In this document: in pieces, positions 35,841 to 48,272 of the stretch
Layout of the letters: each line of letters starts with the position of its first letter
Position numbering within the stretch: the first letter of the stretch is position 1
Origin: Epiperipatus broadwayi
Lineage: Eukaryota; Onychophora; Udeonychophora; Euonychophora; Peripatidae
DNA length: 64,000 nt
Reading direction: 5' to 3'
Assembly: GCA_028023455.1 (NCBI GenBank)
Contig: JAQFVV010012530.1
Coordinates: 2,300,909 to 2,364,908, forward strand
Translations under genes and position numbers: made by a program
The notes under the pieces: generated by a model
Databases searched by the model: none
Told to the model about the DNA's origin: nothing
The model's input: only the letters and a program-made list of their open reading frames with translations

Positions 35841-35955
35841 TGCATGCTTTGGTATAATGGTGGAATGTCAGTATCTGGAACTTAGGGTCTATGGATCATG
35901 ACCCAGCTGTCATTTCCAGTGTTGAACTTCTTATGAACTCTGGAATCATAAACTA
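35841..35955 (+). mobile_element. tRNA-like SINE copy
   Basis: tttggtataatggtggaatg (A-box-like), gtcagtatctggaacttagg, ctatggatcatgacccagct (B-box-like), then the shared tail ttgaacttcttatgaactct. Very similar layout to the copies at 21219, 60903 and 61455. Confidence 0.6.
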
Positions 35956-36179
35956 TTCGATTATTTATTTATCTTATGTCTCCATTAAAAAAACAATTGT
36001 TTTCAATGCAGTGTTTTGGTTATTTACATTTTATTAAAACATCAGCTAACACAATCTGATAAAACAGTAGATAAAATGTGATGTATTGTGGCTTCTCCTT
36101 TAACGAAGTCAAGAATATCTCAGCAATTATGCCCAGATAAACCTGTTAGCCACTTTATTTTCCATTCCCCACTCTAAAT

Positions 36180-38012
36180 TTTCCCATATTCTGCTCCATC
36201 CCATTTCCACAACATAATCTTTGTCAACTCTATAACCTTTATATCTAAATCCCCTTTATCTTTTCCCAACCCAGCATAAAAACCAATAATTAACTTTCTG
36301 TATAATCACTTTTTTCATATTTATTCTTCCATAACTTCATTATATGTACCCTTTCTGTTTTCAAGCATTTGCATTCAATTAACAAATGCCTAATATTTTC
36401 TATTCCTTCTTTACATAATTTACAAAATAAATCACCCATTTTTTTCCACTTACATGTATATTCTCTTGTAGCTAAAGATCCCGTTTGAGCCTTAAATAAT
36501 AAACTACTTTTCTTACTATTATCATATATTAACTTACACCTAATAATCTGTTTATTTCTATATATATTTAAACTCTTTTTACTCTCCATACTATTTCTCC
36601 ATCTCTCTAACTCCCTATTCTTTATTAATAACCCTATTCTTTTATCCCATTCCTTACTACTACAACACTCAACAATTCTCTTAATACAATCATCCCATCT
36701 TTCACAAATATACTGATATAAATTCTTTATCCAAATCTTTTGCATACTGCATTACCTTTCTCACCCATCTTGTTACCTGCCCTTTACTCATAACCCAATT
36801 AAATACTATTTTAGCTATTCTTTTATTATCCATAAACTGCAATCTACCAAACATTTTCATTTTACTTTTTGCATCTCTCATATGAAAACTTGACCATCCC
36901 ATTTCTCCATGAGTTGACTCTCTTGCTGTCCATACATCTGCATCCAATGCATGTCTTCCTACTTCCCTTTGAACTTTTTCTAAGTAATTTAATACCTATT
37001 TACTAACATATAATGCATCATTACCATATGTTAACCCTGCTACTGCAACTCCTTTCCATATAATTCTAACTACATCATATTTATTATATGAAAACACTGT
37101 TAATTTCTTTATCAATCCCTTGCTTTTCTTTGCTTCATTTATCAATTTTTTCTCCCATTCATCCAAATAATTTTTCTGATTACTTAAAATAATTCCCAAA
37201 TAACTATATCTATTCACCACACTTAACTTAATATCTCCCAATAAAAATTCTACATCTTCTCTTTCCTCAGTATTAACCATCATTATATTTGATTTTTCTT
37301 CACTAAATTTAATCCCCAACTCTTTACCAACCCTTGCACATGACCTCAACATAACTTTCATATCTTCTCTTCTTTCTGCACACAAAAATATATCATCTGC
37401 AAAAAAAAAGACCTGACAAAATATATACTCCCTTACTACCTATTAACGGTATCTCTATCCCTCTTCCTAATCTTTCTATTGCTCTTTCCATTTCACTCAA
37501 ATACAACACAAACAAAATAGGTGACATAGGGCATCCTTGCCTTAGCCCCACCCCATTTTTAACTTTAACTGATTCTATATTCCCTAATTGATATATATAT
37601 AATTATTTTCATATAATTTCTTAATAATATCTATTAAAACTTCATCTATTCCCAAATTTACTAAACTTATCCATAATCTATTTCTATCTACTCTATCATA
37701 TGCCTTCTCTATATCTATTAAACTCATATATAACTGTTTACCTAAATTCCTACTCATATCCATAAGTTGTGTAACTACAAATAAACTATCTCCTATATGC
37801 CTATTTAATAACCTCCTTGCATTTCCCCCACTACATTATTCCCTTCCATCCATTTTACAATTCTTCTAGCCACCATACACGAGAAAACTTTATATAAAAC
37901 TGATGTTACCACTATTGGTCTATAATTATTCAACTTTCTATGATCCTTATCCTTTACTTTAAATAATAATCTTACTCTTGTATTACTCCAACTACTTGGG
38001 AAAACTCTATTC
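36180..38012 (-). pseudogene. LINE with RT and C-terminal zinc knuckle (not RTE)
   Basis: Minus strand, in order: NNYRPIVVTSVLYKVFSCMV and MEGNNVVGEMQGGY (37930-37805); then in another frame SLFVVTQLMDM, LIDIEKAYDRVDRNRLW (37775-37670); GLRQGCPMSPILFVLY (37540-37490); FFADDIFLCAERRED (37410-37365), with the catalytic Asp-Asp intact but at a frame-slipped T run; KEKSNIMMVN-like and YSYLGI thumb motifs (37320-37195); LLFKAQTGSLATREYT (36490-36440); and the knuckle CKLC...H....C (36420-36360). The order is that of a non-LTR reverse transcriptase with a C-terminal CCHC. The endonuclease half is absent upstream. Clade not assigned. Confidence 0.85.
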
Positions 38013-38125
38013 AATACTGCCACCTAGTGCAAACCATAGCAATCAATGAATGCTAGAAGATTTGTGCATCCATTGGTTACAATAGTTTGCACTAGGCTAC
38101 ACTATTGTATAGAGAAAGTTGATAC
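38001..38125. mobile_element. Short family A-type inverted-repeat element
   Basis: Left aaactctattcaatactgcc and right ggctacactattgtatagag are near inverted complements, enclosing cctagtgcaaaccatagcaa and its complement. The ends resemble the outer ends of family A (aaactctccatacag...gccac). It sits exactly where the LINE coding sequence stops, so its insertion or a deletion removed the LINE 5' part. Confidence 0.6.
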
Positions 38126-38164
38126 TGTTTATTTACATTCTGCAAAGCCCCACCATTTTCCAAG

Positions 38165-38260
38165 ATGGGAATTTTATAGTACTGTACTACATAATCTGGT
38201 GTTCATGGAATACTCAAGTTTACAGTAGTCTTGAATAGGATGAAAATGACTGACTGTTCA
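38165..38260 (+). repeat. Fragment shared with the element flanking gypsy element 2
   Basis: gggaattttatagtactgta, aatactcaagtttacagtag and tgaataggatgaaaatgact match, with changes, the stretch at 55650-55735. Fold-back-family fragment. Confidence 0.5.
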
Positions 38261-39185
38261 TAGAAGAATATGAGTAAGCATATGAGAGATTAAGTAAGGT
38301 TGATATATATATATACTTTGGATGGCTTAATATTTATTATTTTTATAACAATTTCTTTGATCTATTTTATAACTATTTGCATTCTCTTTATTAAAATTCC
38401 TAGTCAGTTTCTTCGGTTTGCTCTATTGCTTTCTATATTGTTCGTTATTTTCTGTTATGATTATTAAAGATTATTGTTAGAGTCGCACCCATAAAGAGAG
38501 AATCAAAACATTTCAATCTTCAGCCATAGAATTCAATTTTATACACATTTATTCGTAAAATCAATTACATTTTTAAATGAAGCTCTGTCGAGAAATAAGA
38601 TTTTTTATTATTACTAAATTCAATTTTCTTTCTTCAACAAACGTTTCTGTTATTAATTTTTTTTTTTTTAAACGTACAAGATATAACTTTTGTAGAAATG
38701 CTAATAAAATTATTTATTACATACAATTCGGTTATTTAACAATTATTTTGAAATAATATATGAAACAAAATTGAAAAAAAAAACATATACTAAAAAAGAA
38801 TGAGAATTTAAAGATTATTTCAAGTGAAAAGAGTAACTTTTAAATATATTTAGCAAATGATTTAACTTAGAAGAATCAAGATCAATTACATATACAAACT
38901 CACCCTCTGAATGTAAGTCTTATATATGCTATAGAAAATTCCACCCTATCCGTGATTTCCATAACTAATTATCACTACGACGTAATTTTTTGATATTCGC
39001 AGGATGTTAATCGCAAAATAACAAATTGCAATGATAGACCGTTTATCTCATCATTATAAATATCCATTTTGTTAAAACATATGATATATAGTTTAATATC
39101 ATCTGTGGATTAATGTTATCATCACTAAAGCTTAAAACCATCTACCACAAATACACAAGGTTAATATATATATAATTCATGCAAC
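38261..39185. other. AT-rich DNA, no gene
   Basis: No supported coding or RNA feature. Confidence 0.35.
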
Positions 39186-39189
39186 AATT

Positions 39190-40085
39190 AGATTGCATAA
39201 TGATACTAGGTAGGATAGCATTGAGATGGATGTAAGACAGTATGACTCCATATCCAAAACTTTTTACAGCAATACTGCAAGAAGTATTTTGTGAATTAAA
39301 ATGGGAAGTTAAAGAAATAAAAGATAATGGAGATTAAGTAATTTAGATTTTGCACATGATGTAGTTGTTTTTGAAAATAATGCTTTAGAGCTTCAGGAAA
39401 TGTAGTAAGACTAAAAGTAAAAATTAAAAGGACTAAAGTAATGCTCAATGAATTTTCTCAAAAGATGAAAATAAAGATTGATAATGATGAGTTAGAAGAA
39501 GTTAACAACTGCAAATACCTTGTTCAGATTATTATTATAGATGGAAATATAATAGGTGAAATTAATCATAAAATTAAACTTGGTTAAAGTGCTTTTGGTA
39601 GAAATAATTTAATATTAAAAGGAAGTATGCCTATGCCTATGTATTTGAAAAGGAAGGTTTTTAATAAATGTGTTTTACCAGTTCTTAATTATGGATCTGA
39701 GACTTGGACAATTAATAGAAGAGTAATACAGAGACTTCAGACTACTCAAAGAAGTATGAAGAGATGCTTGTCAGGAGTAACAAGAAGATCACAAATGTAA
39801 TATAAAGCTAAGAGAACAAACAGGAGTTACTGACATCGTTGAAAGAATTAAAAAACTGAAGCAGAGTTAGGTTAAACATATTGCTAGAAGAGATGATTAT
39901 AAATGGAAATTGAAATATTAAACAGGATTCCAAGATATTGTAAAAAACTCAGAAAAAGACCACATGTGCGATGGATGGATGAAGTAAGAAAATATGCATA
40001 GGTGGTGTGGAGAAGAGGCTAGAGATCAGAAAAGATGGATAACTTGGAAAGATCTTCATCCTGCAATCGATAATGGTTGATGATG
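39190..40085 (+). pseudogene. RTE LINE, RT to 3' end, plus strand
   Basis: In shifting frames: QYDSISKTFYSNTARSI-like, NLDFAHDVVVFE (the FADD box changed to FAHD, near 39345-39375), TANTL/NCKYL, KGRFLINVFYQFL-type block followed by GSETWTINRR and VIQRLQTTQRSM (39690-39770), REQTGVTDIVERIKKLK and HIARRDDYKW (39810-39905), RPHVRWMDEV (39955-39990) and an ending tgatgatgat tail (40080). This is the best-preserved RTE 3' half in the window but has several frame breaks. Confidence 0.85.
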
Positions 40086-40879
40086 ATATTATTCATAGTT
40101 TATTTTATATCCTGTCAAACATTAAACTTTTTTTATTTCATCTTAGGATGTTGTGGAAAGTAAACAACATATCCAAAAATAGGCTTGCATCATTTAAATG
40201 TAGGCCCAGAATAAGTCAGACAGAAATGCTAACATAGTGTTTAGTATATTCACTAAATCGAGTTTACAATAATTGCCATGAACAAAAAAAAAAACTAATC
40301 AATAAAAAGTAAAATGCCACAATTTATTATTAAATTTATAACGTTTACATTTTTTCTTTAATTTATTGTTACTAGTATATATTTAAAAAAAGAAAAGAAA
40401 ATATATTTTGTAATAAAAACATATAGAAAATAGTTCACACACAAAACATGTATGAAAGAAAAATAGCCAATATTTAATTTACTATACATTCAACAATTAA
40501 TGCAAGCATTGTTGTGGATTTAAATTTCTGTACACATTAGTTTTATTATCAATGTATTTTTTGTTTTGTTAAATAAATAATGCCATTTTAATAAATAAAT
40601 AAATTTTTATTTTGTGTGAATTCATGAAAAAAAAAAGGATTTTTATCAGTTAGTTTTTCCTGTGCTCAATGGTAAAATACTATGTAGATTAAAAAGCTAG
40701 TACATTATAAATTATAACAGAACCCAAGTAGAATACCACTAATCTGATGATTTATTATTTAAAAAACGTTTATTATCCAAATTAAATTTTAAAGTTGATC
40801 TTTGATCTTTCATAAAAAAAAAAAATTAGTTTGTAAAGTGAAACTATGATATCCACTATATTTTATTCCCAATCTTCCT
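40086..40879. other. AT-rich DNA, no gene
   Basis: Nothing recognised. Confidence 0.35.
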
Positions 40880-41285
40880 CATGTAAATGATATAATATAA
40901 TGAGCCTGCTAATAGCGCTTAACAAGCTTTTCTGAATATCCCTATCCCGAAACTGTTTTCAAGCTGCTGGCTACTGTCAGTGATGTGCTAGAATATTCAG
41001 ACATTAGATCTAAAAGTACCAGCTCAAGCCTAGCATTAATCTAATAATTAATTATTAAGTAGAAAATCTGAATTTTTCAAACATCTATATGTCTTTAAAT
41101 TCAGCTATCTAAACTTAAATAGCTATACAGGACTGAACTAAGTTCAGATATATGATATATTAATAGCTTTAGCACTATAACATTGTCAAAGCCTCAAGTC
41201 AGTAGAGTGAAAACAATTTGGGGATAGGGATATTCAGAAAAGCTTGTTAAGAGCTATTAGCATGCTCATTACATTACATTTGTAG
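40880..41285. mobile_element. Inverted-repeat (MITE-like) element
   Basis: Left arm (about 40880-40968): aatgagcctgctaatagcgc, ttaacaagcttttctgaata, tccctatcccgaaactgttt. The complementary right arm (about 41207-41285) reads tgaaaacaatttggggatag, gatattcagaaaagcttgtt and aagagctattagcatgctca. The interior contains tgtcagtgatgtgctag and ggactgaactaagttcag, weakly echoing family A and the palindrome at 26169. Non-coding. Confidence 0.75.
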
Positions 41286-41870
41286 TACAAGCTTATTAAA
41301 TTAAGTTACATGATGTATGACTTGATTTTCTTACTATTGTACATCATGTATAATAGCTCATGCTTTGTTGACAAACTTTGATTATAATAAAATACATAGT
41401 TTTCTGAACTATAAGTGTTCAATACTTTTCAACATGTACATATATATCTAACACAAATGCGTCTTTATATGCATAGTACACATATATAAATTAAGATTAT
41501 ATTGTAAACAAAATATGGGATCTAAAGGTTCCCAAAAGCACTCAGCCATATAATTATCTTGAAATTGAGCTTCACTTGTTTGTGTAATGCACAATTTATA
41601 ACTTACTACTCGAAGGCGAAGTATACACAAGAATTTTATTTCAAAATTTAAAAAAGTAAAAATAATGTAGTATTTAATAATAGAGATTTTGTCTTTGTAT
41701 TTATTCATTTACATAAACTCAAAAATAATAATATACGCATGTTCTTGAGGCTACAGCCTTAATAAATATTACTTACGTAATCAATGTGCATTTAAATAAA
41801 TTTATAATTATAAACTCAAAAAATAAAAATAATATCGAATCTTTATTTTGAAAATAAATAGTGAATGTTT
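41286..41870. other. AT-rich DNA, no gene
   Basis: The 86-codon minus-strand frame at 41448-41708 has no recognisable family and typical AT-rich composition; treated as chance. Confidence 0.3.
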
Positions 41871-41879
41871 CTCCAAATT

Positions 41880-42080
41880 TATCCAATTTCTCTGATCCTT
41901 ACATTCTTGTCTCCATATCAGTTCAGTGAATTTCTTTAGCCATCTCACACATGCTCTCTTTATAAATCTCTTACAATCTCCAGGAAATTGATTTAGGATT
42001 TCAATTGCTCAGCTATTATCATCTCTTTTGGCAATATGCCCACTTTCATTTTAATTAGTTGAATGGCAAGAATGTGCACA
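41880..42080 (-). pseudogene. RTE LINE 3'-end fragment
   Basis: The plus-strand text atctcacacatgctctcttt, gcaatatgcccactttcatt matches the complements of the RTE block (RPRVRWM.E, NW..HIAK). Same portion as 23736-23995. Confidence 0.6.
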
Positions 42081-44755
42081 AATTTCACCTTCAATTCCTT
42101 TTTTATTTTTGCTATACATATTTCAATGTGTCATCTAAAATCTCTATTTTGTTCTTAAAATCAATTTTAATACTTCATATTTAAATTTATGTTATAAAGT
42201 AATGAAAGTTTAAAATTACATTAGGAAAAATAATTTGCAAGATATGCATGCAAAATAATAAGAAAAACAATAATAATAATAACAGCTCCTCCTCCTAAAT
42301 ATAATGCTCATTATGACTCATAAAATAAAAAAAGGACAGATCCAATGATTCCACAAACTACAAACAGGTCCACATATAAAACACACTGATCCATTTTTGA
42401 TATTTTATAACAAATCTAAAAATAAAGATCCTATAATTTTGCCTATCCCAAAACAAAACAATTTTTCATTATCATAATAAGATAATCACACAATGAAAGA
42501 AATTATCAGACTAAGAAGAAGTCAAGCCAAATCAATGAACTGATATAGATAAACATAAATGATACCAAAAACACAAATTGATTGGTTGATTTTTTTGTTC
42601 ATAAGATATAAGTTTACTGAGTTTTAAAAGAAGCCTTGGTAAGATTTTTTATATGTAAATGTAAATAAGAAGCCTCAATAATGGGGAAAAAAAATTTTTT
42701 TTTTTAATGTGTCAAAGGGTCGGTTGATATTTTATATATACTTTTGTGTGTGTAATGTTTAATTATTTGTTTGTTTTTGATTATTAATATTGATCTTGTA
42801 AAGTAAATAGATGAATTTTATATAAATAGTACTTACATTTTTAATGTTTATTAATTTTTTATAATATATTTTTTTTGATATTTTACCCATAAAATAATAT
42901 TAATATTACTAGTAAACATGTTGGAAAGCATAATAAAGAAATGGGACAGTAAAGCCTATCCGAATTTGATAGAGATCATCGCAAATTCTTTCCAACATAG
43001 ATGCTTTGAAAAGAGTTAAAACAATTGATGAGTACAGAATTTTAATATTCACCAATCAAGATTGTCTTAAATAAAATAATTTTGTTTTTAAATTATTCAG
43101 TTGTCCGACCATTCTTAACTCATTGATATCATTCCAAATGTATATCATAAACCCTGAGAAGTCATTTTCGGGACTGATGGAAAGACTGAATTATTGCCAG
43201 ATAAAACGGTGAAGATGCTACCAAACAGTAGGATATCCATGTTCTTTCTTAGAAGCAAGTGGTACCCAAAATTATATTTAGCACAACTCAAACCTTATCT
43301 AATATAACAAAACTTAAGGATGAATGTTAAGTGTGATAATGACTTGATATATAATGATTAAAAAAATGCAATTGGTTTCCTTAAATAAAGCATTGATATA
43401 AATGACATAAGATTTTATTGTCATCATCAATATCACTTCTAATTATACTTAATTGAACAATTTTAAGTTTTAGTTAAATGGTCAGCTGTCATAGTGATTA
43501 TACAGAAGATACATTGCACGATTGAGTAGTCAATAGAGGTAACAGAGTTCCTGGGACAATTTATAATTTATACAGTAGTAATAAATTAACAAAAATGAAT
43601 TTAGAATTTAAATAATAATCCTAATAAAATGTGATATTAATCTGAATTATGTTAAGTAATATTTAGTAATCTGTAATTATTTGCATTTCTAAAATTTGAT
43701 ATAAGGAAAAACGAACTTAAAGTCTAATCAATAAAGAGAAAGATCTAATTAATAAAGAGAAAGCAAGATTGGAAAAAAAATTTAAAAGTGCAGTCAACAA
43801 ACGACAAACGATTCGACATTATCAGATCAGTCTTCGAGAAAGATTACTCACTTAGCACCTATGTAATTATAATAAAAAAAGAAGTGATTACATCTCCCAG
43901 AAACAAATTAAACATTTAATCATAAAAATAAAGAGAGGAAGTAAACAGGTTTAATGATACACAAGGTGGTTTTTAAGGCAAAATAATTCACGTTTAACAA
44001 TCGCAGATAGGTTTTAACAATCACACAGATAAATAATCAAGACTATCGAAATGAAGTAAGCATTTAAGGTGGGGCAGGCTGATATAACTGTCATCTGAGA
44101 CTACGGTCTTTATTGATCTTTATATGCGTAACACAGACACTCAAGTATATAACATATCTAAATATGTATGTCATTGTCACTATTTAAATTTATGGCATGA
44201 AATAAGGAATTTAATTTTATACTTTATTCGTATCACTAAATAACGTTTTTTTTTTTTTTTTTTAAAAAAAAAAAACATTTAGACGTTAACACTGCGAGAT
44301 TTTTTACGTTGTTTGGTGATAGAAAGGCTCGAAGTATTATTAATAAGAGTATTTAATGATAGACAAATAGCAGTCATTCGTCAGAAACAAACAAACAAAA
44401 AAAAGCTTTAATTTGTAGAGTTATTTAGCCTCTTTTGCAGTAACATTTCTTTCTAAATTTCAATACTTTTTCTAACTGGAGATCTGCACTGTAGTCTAAC
44501 AAGGAAAACTATATAGTCAAGATATACTATCATAGTTGAAAATTGTGCAGTAGTTTGTACAATTGCCAGCTACACCTGACATATGGATCTAGTCCCGAAA
44601 ATGATTTGAATCTAGGTCAAGGTAAACTTTGAAATCTTCAGACTATAAGCAAGCTAGACTTTTTTTTTTGGATAATAAATCCATACCTATCCCAATTAGC
44701 CATTGAATATCAGTCAGTTAATGAATCTAGTTTTTATTAGCTAAACAATAAAAGT
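42081..44755. other. AT-rich DNA, no gene recognised
   Basis: No supported gene. A poly-T/poly-A inverted homopolymer lies at about 44246-44275. The 43100-43300 and 43800-44110 parts are less AT-rich, but I recognise nothing in them. Confidence 0.3.
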
Positions 44756-44764
44756 CTTACATAA

Positions 44765-44997
44765 CTCTGGATTGTCTCCAATGTCAATTAGTTCTCTTCA
44801 TTATATTGTAGAACCATCTCCCATAAGTTTGAGTAATCAATAGCTACCAGATAGTATAGTGTTATAAAATCCCCAGATTTTGCCTTTATCACAGTGAAGA
44901 TAAGGATTTAAGTTGCTAGAAATTATTTTTTCTTTTTTTTTTTAAAAGTCTTCACTTGCATAGTCATATAGATTCAGCAACAAATCAGTTTATGTAT
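44765..44997. repeat. Left half of an inverted-repeat element split by gypsy element 2
   Basis: ctccaatgtcaattagttct, aagtttgagtaatcaatagc and tagtgttataaaatcccc are complemented at about 55640-55750 by gggatcttgtaacactatat, gattattcaaacttacagta and aagaactaatattggagac. The inner part also carries family A-like words (gagtaatcaatagctacc, tagtcatatagattcagca). Element 2 therefore lies between the two arms. Confidence 0.6.
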
Positions 44998-45777
44998 TGT
45001 GACAGTCAGTTTTAAATGACTGCCACAAAGTTGACTGCAAGCATTAGTTGCAGTCCAAACAAATGTACGTATTATAATAAAAGGAGTGGTCTGTGCAGGT
45101 ATATTTCTCTGTTGCTTACACACACACTATATTTAAAATAAATAGGATGAATGGTGATAATACGCCTATAAATAAACAAATGCGGACACCTCATATAAAT
45201 ATGTATTTTGCTGTTAATAAATGCTATATGTTTTTTATTTATGATATGAATAAATATGGCAGAGGGTTAAAGAAATTCTTATGGGAAACTGAAATGTATT
45301 TGCAAATAACCCAACAGTAAACATATTTTATTTTGATTTTATTTTAGATTCTCAAATGTTGTATTTTTTTTTCTGTTGCTTGTTGAATATTCTTTTTGGA
45401 AAACTCAAAAACAATTTTTATGTGACAACAAGTATACAGTTTTATAATTTTTTTTACAACTTAATGTTCATGACTGCAGGCAAGCCAATGACCTCTTTCT
45501 TTTATCGTATAATGTTTTTGGAAAACAAGTGTAGAAATTGTATCAGTGGTTATTCGGCTTGACACCTATTCAAAATTATTTAATTAGATAAATGTAATTT
45601 TACTTTATTGTTTAAAGAAATCAAGGGATTGGAATTTAAATGGTCTGTGAAATTCTGAAATTAATTAAAAGATAGCTAAAATTAAATCCATTGTTTGGAC
45701 TTGTTTAATTAAAAACAGAAATGTAAAAGCAATAACTTGTGGAGGGGATGAGAGAATACACCCTGTAATGGGGGGGA

Positions 45778-45785
45778 TATATAAA
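45778..45785 (+). promoter_or_regulatory. Putative TATA box in the 5' LTR
   Basis: tatataaa follows a G-rich run; the corresponding 3' LTR position reads tatatag. It would place transcription start near 45808, just before the 57-bp repeat. Unproven. Confidence 0.5.
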
Positions 45786-45810
45786 GGCTGGTCAGGTGAA
45801 ATTTAATTAG

Positions 45811-45916
45811 TTAGCTGGGTTACATTAGTTGATACTCGCACGGGCACTCTTACCCGTTCGCTTTGAGTTAGCTGAGTTACATTGGTTGATACTCGCACGA
45901 GCACTCTTACCCGTTA
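45811..45916 (+). repeat. 57-bp tandem repeat in the LTR (hairpin-forming)
   Basis: Unit 1 is 45811-45867 and unit 2 starts at 45868. Each has gatactcgcacgggcactct and tacccgtt; acggg and cccgt can pair as a short stem with an 8-nt loop. Present also in the 3' LTR at about 53791-53888. Confidence 0.85.
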
Positions 45917-46638
45917 GCAGTATAGTTTCCGGAGTGTACAGACAAGGAGAAAAGAAAAAGAATTATGAGTGTAAAAACTATTGATTTGGAATGCTGAACA
46001 AGAGGAAGAGTGGTTTATAGCCGAACGTATTTTAAAAGGTGCAGACCAAGAAATATGATATTCATTGACTGAGAAAGAAAAATACAATTGAAATTTAAGC
46101 AAATGTTTTATATCGCTAAGAAAATGGAATCAAGATTTATTCGTGATACCGCAATGGACATGGAGTAGAAAACCAAGTTCGGTACATTCGCACAGCTCGG
46201 AGTCCTACATAGCCATCCAGTGATGTGACTTTCCATTTCTGAAAGTGTAGCTGCTATGGACAATTTGCCAACCTCCATATAGGCCCTGTGAAGTAATCAC
46301 CTGCACAGCAGATATATATCGCCCTCAAAATCATAGCCCGGAGAAGAACGAAGACTTCGGGAAGTATTATTTATGTTTTTATATTTTTTTATGTCTTATT
46401 ATGAGTAATTCGTCATTTGACTTAAATTGCTATTATTAAATGAGCCAATGAATTGCGTAATTCAGTCATAAATATTTTGTTTGTAATTTTAACGTAAAGC
46501 TTCACATAATTCATTGGAGTATCTAAATAAATTATAAAAGAATCGATAAAGTAAATATGAAATATTTCAAAATAGTTAAATAGAAATAATTGGGTGGTTT
46601 GGTCATTGGATGTATGTGTTTTGCTTTGAAATAATAGA

Positions 46639-46915
46639 AAATTTATTCCATCCGCTAAGTGCAGGATTGTTTTTATAAGGAATAAAAGTATGTAAGACAG
46701 TGTTCCAAATAATTATTATTGTCCGCTATGGGCAGGACTCATATTATGGAACTTTTAAAGATTAAAATTGTAGTTTAGCATGAGTTTGTTCCCCGAGTAA
46801 ATTTATTCCATCCGCTAAGTGCAGGATTGTTTTCATAAGGAATAAAAGTGTGTACGAAAGTGTTCCAAATAATTATTATTGTCCGCCACGTGCAGGACTC
46901 AGATATTGGAACACT
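46639..46915 (+). repeat. Diverged ~117-bp direct repeat in the LTR
   Basis: Units start near 46639 and 46799 (160 bp apart). Both hold ttccatccgctaagtgcagg, ggaataaaag, gtgttccaaataattattat and tgtccgcyayggcagg-like text. The shared core tccgcta.g.gcagga occurs four times in all. The same pair is in the 3' LTR near 54607 and 54766. Confidence 0.85.
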
Positions 46916-47591
46916 TAAGATTCTACTATCATTAACTCGTGGCTAACTCTTTTTTTTTATTATTATGAAACACGTACATACCATGGCCAATACACATTGT
47001 TTTATAAGAAATTTTGTTTTGAGTTTAAAGTGTAAGCAGGGGAGAATTTCAGACCATTCCTTTCCCATTCATGAAACTTTAAAATTTATTATACGCTTGA
47101 ATTTTAATTACTATCGTTTATATGTGTGTTTATTATTTTGTAAATATTTATATAATCATAGAGGGCTTAATAAATTTAATATCTAATTTTAAAGTATGGA
47201 GTTGTGCTGTGTATTTGATAATGATATTATTGTTTGACCTTTTCTGTTAACGAAGCAACAAACCACCATCCCGAGATCATGAGTTGATTGAGCTAGTCAG
47301 GGATTAAACTTACTGGGATCGGGAATCATTCGTTAGGCATTCACTTTCTATTGATTTTTTATAAGAGATTATAGCTCTTTACTTATTACATGATCATATC
47401 CCTTAGGCAGAGGAGCAATCTCTTTCTTAAGGTGGCACGTAAAGGTTGCAGTAAACGAACCTTTCAAAGGTATGATTATAGTAATGTATATTTTGGATGC
47501 CTTTGAATATTTCTTAATTGCTGCTCGATCTCAGAAAACGCATGTCATGCTCAATGCGGTATAGAGAGAGCCAGCAACCATTACAGAAAAA

Positions 47592-47605
47592 TGGCGTCCA
47601 ACGTG
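47592..47605 (+). promoter_or_regulatory. Primer binding site, tRNA-Lys (CUU) type
   Basis: tggcgtccaacgtg begins 6 nt after the LTR end. It differs at one base from the complement of the tRNA-Lys(CUU) 3' end (tggcgcccaacgtg), the primer used by several retroelements. Confidence 0.7.
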
Positions 47606-47869
47606 TTATTGGGCACGATGCAATTCATATGCACATAAGTTAATAGTGGAGGTCACAGCCGTGTTATATAAATAATAAATGGAATAGAAAAATTATTAGT
47701 ATTTTCTTAATAGGAGAGGTTTGGGCAGATAGCAAGCTACATTGAGAAAAAAAAAAAAAGGGGAAAGTAATAAATAAACATATACTAGCTATATATAGAT
47801 GGCAAACAAATTAGGGTGAGCTAAGTGCGAATGTACCGAGATTTAATAAAAAAGAAACAAATAAATAGA

Positions 47870-48190
47870 ATACGGTGTTAACGTTGTGATTTAATAACAA
47901 AGAAATAAATAAACAGAATACCTTGCTAGAAAGAAATAGAATACTTTATTAGAAAGAAATAGAATACTTTATTAGTGTTGAGATATAGTAAAGAGTGAAA
48001 TTGATAAATAGAATACTTTATTAGCGTTGAGTTTTAACAACAAAGAAATAAACAGAATACTTTGTTAGAAATAAGCAGAATACTTTGTAAGGAATAAATA
48101 GAATACTTTGTTAGCTGAGATTTAATAAGAAAGAAGTAAATAAACAGAATACTTTGTTATAAATAAACAGCATACTTTGTTAGCATAGAG
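47870..48190 (+). repeat. Short A-rich tandem repeats in the element 2 leader
   Basis: The motif gaaataaayagaatactttrttag recurs about ten times with variations over ~300 bp, between the primer site and gag. Expansion of a ~24-bp unit. Confidence 0.8.
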
Positions 48191-48272
48191 ATATAGTGAA
48201 ATATAAAAGGGTGGATAATTAAATTTTCATAGTCAAGATAAAATAAAACCTGAACTGGAGGGAAAAGACTTA

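Larger units (their letters stand above)
44998..47585 (+). repeat. 5' LTR of gypsy element 2
   Basis: Begins tgtgacagtcagttttaaat and ends ...cattaca. The same sequence lies at 52964-55553. Length ~2588 bp, long for a Ty3/gypsy LTR. By eye the two LTRs differ by roughly 1-2% plus small indels. A TATA box-like tatataaa is at 45778-45785, downstream of ccctgtaatgggggggat. A 57-bp tandem repeat (45811-45916) and a longer repeat (46639-46915) lie inside. The TG...CA ends are canonical. The flanks (tgtat before the 5' LTR, atata after the 3' LTR) give no perfect target-site duplication. Confidence 0.95.

Noticed and set aside
45093-47186. Small open frames present in both LTRs
   Set aside because: Conserved between the LTRs only because the LTRs are recent copies of each other; no family recognised.
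47870-48190. CRISPR-like array
   Set aside because: Short diverged A-rich units without unique spacers, inside a retrotransposon leader in a eukaryotic context.
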